Assembly: GCA_002869565.1 (NCBI GenBank)
Contig: PKUJ01000010.1
Location: 244,883-308,882, forward strand
Reading direction: 5' to 3'
Length of the DNA stretch: 64,000 nt
DNA from: Arcobacter sp.
Lineage (GTDB): Bacteria > Campylobacterota > Campylobacteria > Campylobacterales > Arcobacteraceae
Numbering within the stretch: the first letter of the stretch is position 1; each line of letters starts with the position of its first letter. A program made the translations under genes and the position numbers. The notes beneath the pieces are model-generated. The model saw only the letters and a list, made by a program, of their open reading frames with translations, was not told where the DNA came from and made no database searches. Below, in pieces: positions 63,584-64,000 of the stretch.

Positions 63584-64000
63584 CTAAGCTTTTTTATCCA
63601 TATTTAAAGGTAAAGAAATTTTAAAACAAACTCCACCTGAAATATTTTCAACACTAATTCGACCATTCATATTTGTTTCTATTATAGATTTTGTCATATA
63701 AAGCCCTATTCCTGTGCCTTGTGTTTCGAATTTAGTTGTAAAATATGGCTCAAATATTTTGGATATAGTTTCAACTTTTATTTCTCCACCATTATTTTCA
63801 ATATATATTATAAGGTTCGATTCTTTTGTTTTTGTAGTAATCTTAATATATGCATCAAATTTTTCTTTACTCTTTTTTTGATGTATTGCATCTTGAGCGT
63901 TATTAAGAATATTTAGAAAAGATTGTTTTAATTCATTTTCAAAAGTTCTAATAGTAGTATCTTCAATATCTATAATCAGTTCTATATTTTCATTTTGAAG
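63584..64000 (-). CDS. Sensor histidine kinase, C-terminal part (cut by window end)
   Basis: The last 138 residues of a kinase, continuing past position 64000. The ATP-binding domain is present: 'FENELKQSFLNILNNAQDAIHQKK' (N-box), 'IYIENNGGEIKVETISKIFEPYFTT' and 'GTGIGLYMTKSIIETNMNGRISVEN' (G-boxes), ending '...SLPLNMDKKA'. The usual DNGGGI reads 'ENNGGEI', as in several campylobacterotal kinases. It is the partner of the regulator directly downstream. The sensor part cannot be seen. Confidence 0.88.
   Translation of the reverse strand, partial: LQNENIELIIDIEDTTIRTFENELKQSFLNILNNAQDAIHQKKSKEKFDAYIKITTKTKESNLIIYIENNGGEIKVETISKIFEPYFTTKFETQGTGIGLYMTKSIIETNMNGRISVENISGGVCFKISLPLNMDKKA

Noticed and set aside
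1-64000. CRISPR arrays, tRNA or rRNA genes, intact insertion sequences
   Set aside because: No evenly spaced repeats, cloverleaf-like GC-rich stretches or transposase frames were seen on either strand.

Overview
This is an AT-rich stretch of a chromosome from a campylobacterotal bacterium, most likely an Arcobacter relative (Arcobacteraceae). Pointers are the base composition, a CiaB-type invasion antigen with a zinc-protease motif, TAXI-type TRAP transporters, 'AHQWRQPL' sensor kinases, a very large NAD-glutamate dehydrogenase and AspA. The organism is an inference from gene content. No tRNA, rRNA, CRISPR array or intact insertion sequence was seen.

Region 1 (1-15.6 kb) is a surface-polysaccharide locus. 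It opens with the decayed remains of a SPOR-like protein and a Wzc-type tyrosine kinase, all in one reading frame broken by a TAA and a TAG. A Wzx-like flippase, two tandem FemAB/GNAT-like acyltransferases, and a leftward operon for a CDP-6-deoxy-amino sugar follow (RfbF, RfbG, RmlC-like cupin, DegT aminotransferase, GT2). A rightward operon then carries a Wzy-like polymerase, GT4, GT2 and a secreted DUF4838 protein. Region 2 (15.6-25 kb) is a mix of small or lineage-specific genes: paired related lipoproteins, a NifX-like His-rich protein, TPR proteins, a TAXI/TRAP transporter, a GNAT acetyltransferase and the collapsed remnant of an MNT-type nucleotidyltransferase.

Region 3 (25-42.6 kb) holds htpG and ciaB, divergent around a CIRCE-like operator; an LVIVD-repeat lipoprotein; a LetAB/YebST-like lipid-transport set with LetA split in two; a truncated haemoglobin; a diguanylate cyclase; NAD-glutamate dehydrogenase; a YbaK deacylase and an AlkD-like protein. 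Region 4 (42.6-49.7 kb) carries leuA without its C-terminal regulatory domain, preceded by a previously uncalled leucine-rich leader peptide; an AraC regulator; a full-length Mn-dependent pyrophosphatase gene with an in-frame TGA at codon 7; ferritin; and an asparaginase-domain/AspA pair.

Region 5 (49.7-64 kb) is transport and signalling: a two-component system, two AGCS amino-acid symporters, an MFS/monooxygenase unit divergent from a LysR regulator, and a TAXI-TRAP-LUD-LhgO operon next to another two-component system cut by the window end. The last operon looks like uptake and oxidation of a 2-hydroxy acid.

Most worth a second look: the TGA codon in ppaC (selenocysteine or nonsense), the leucine leader peptide before leuA, the CIRCE-like site shared by htpG and ciaB, the split LetA, and the decayed Wzc and MNT genes.
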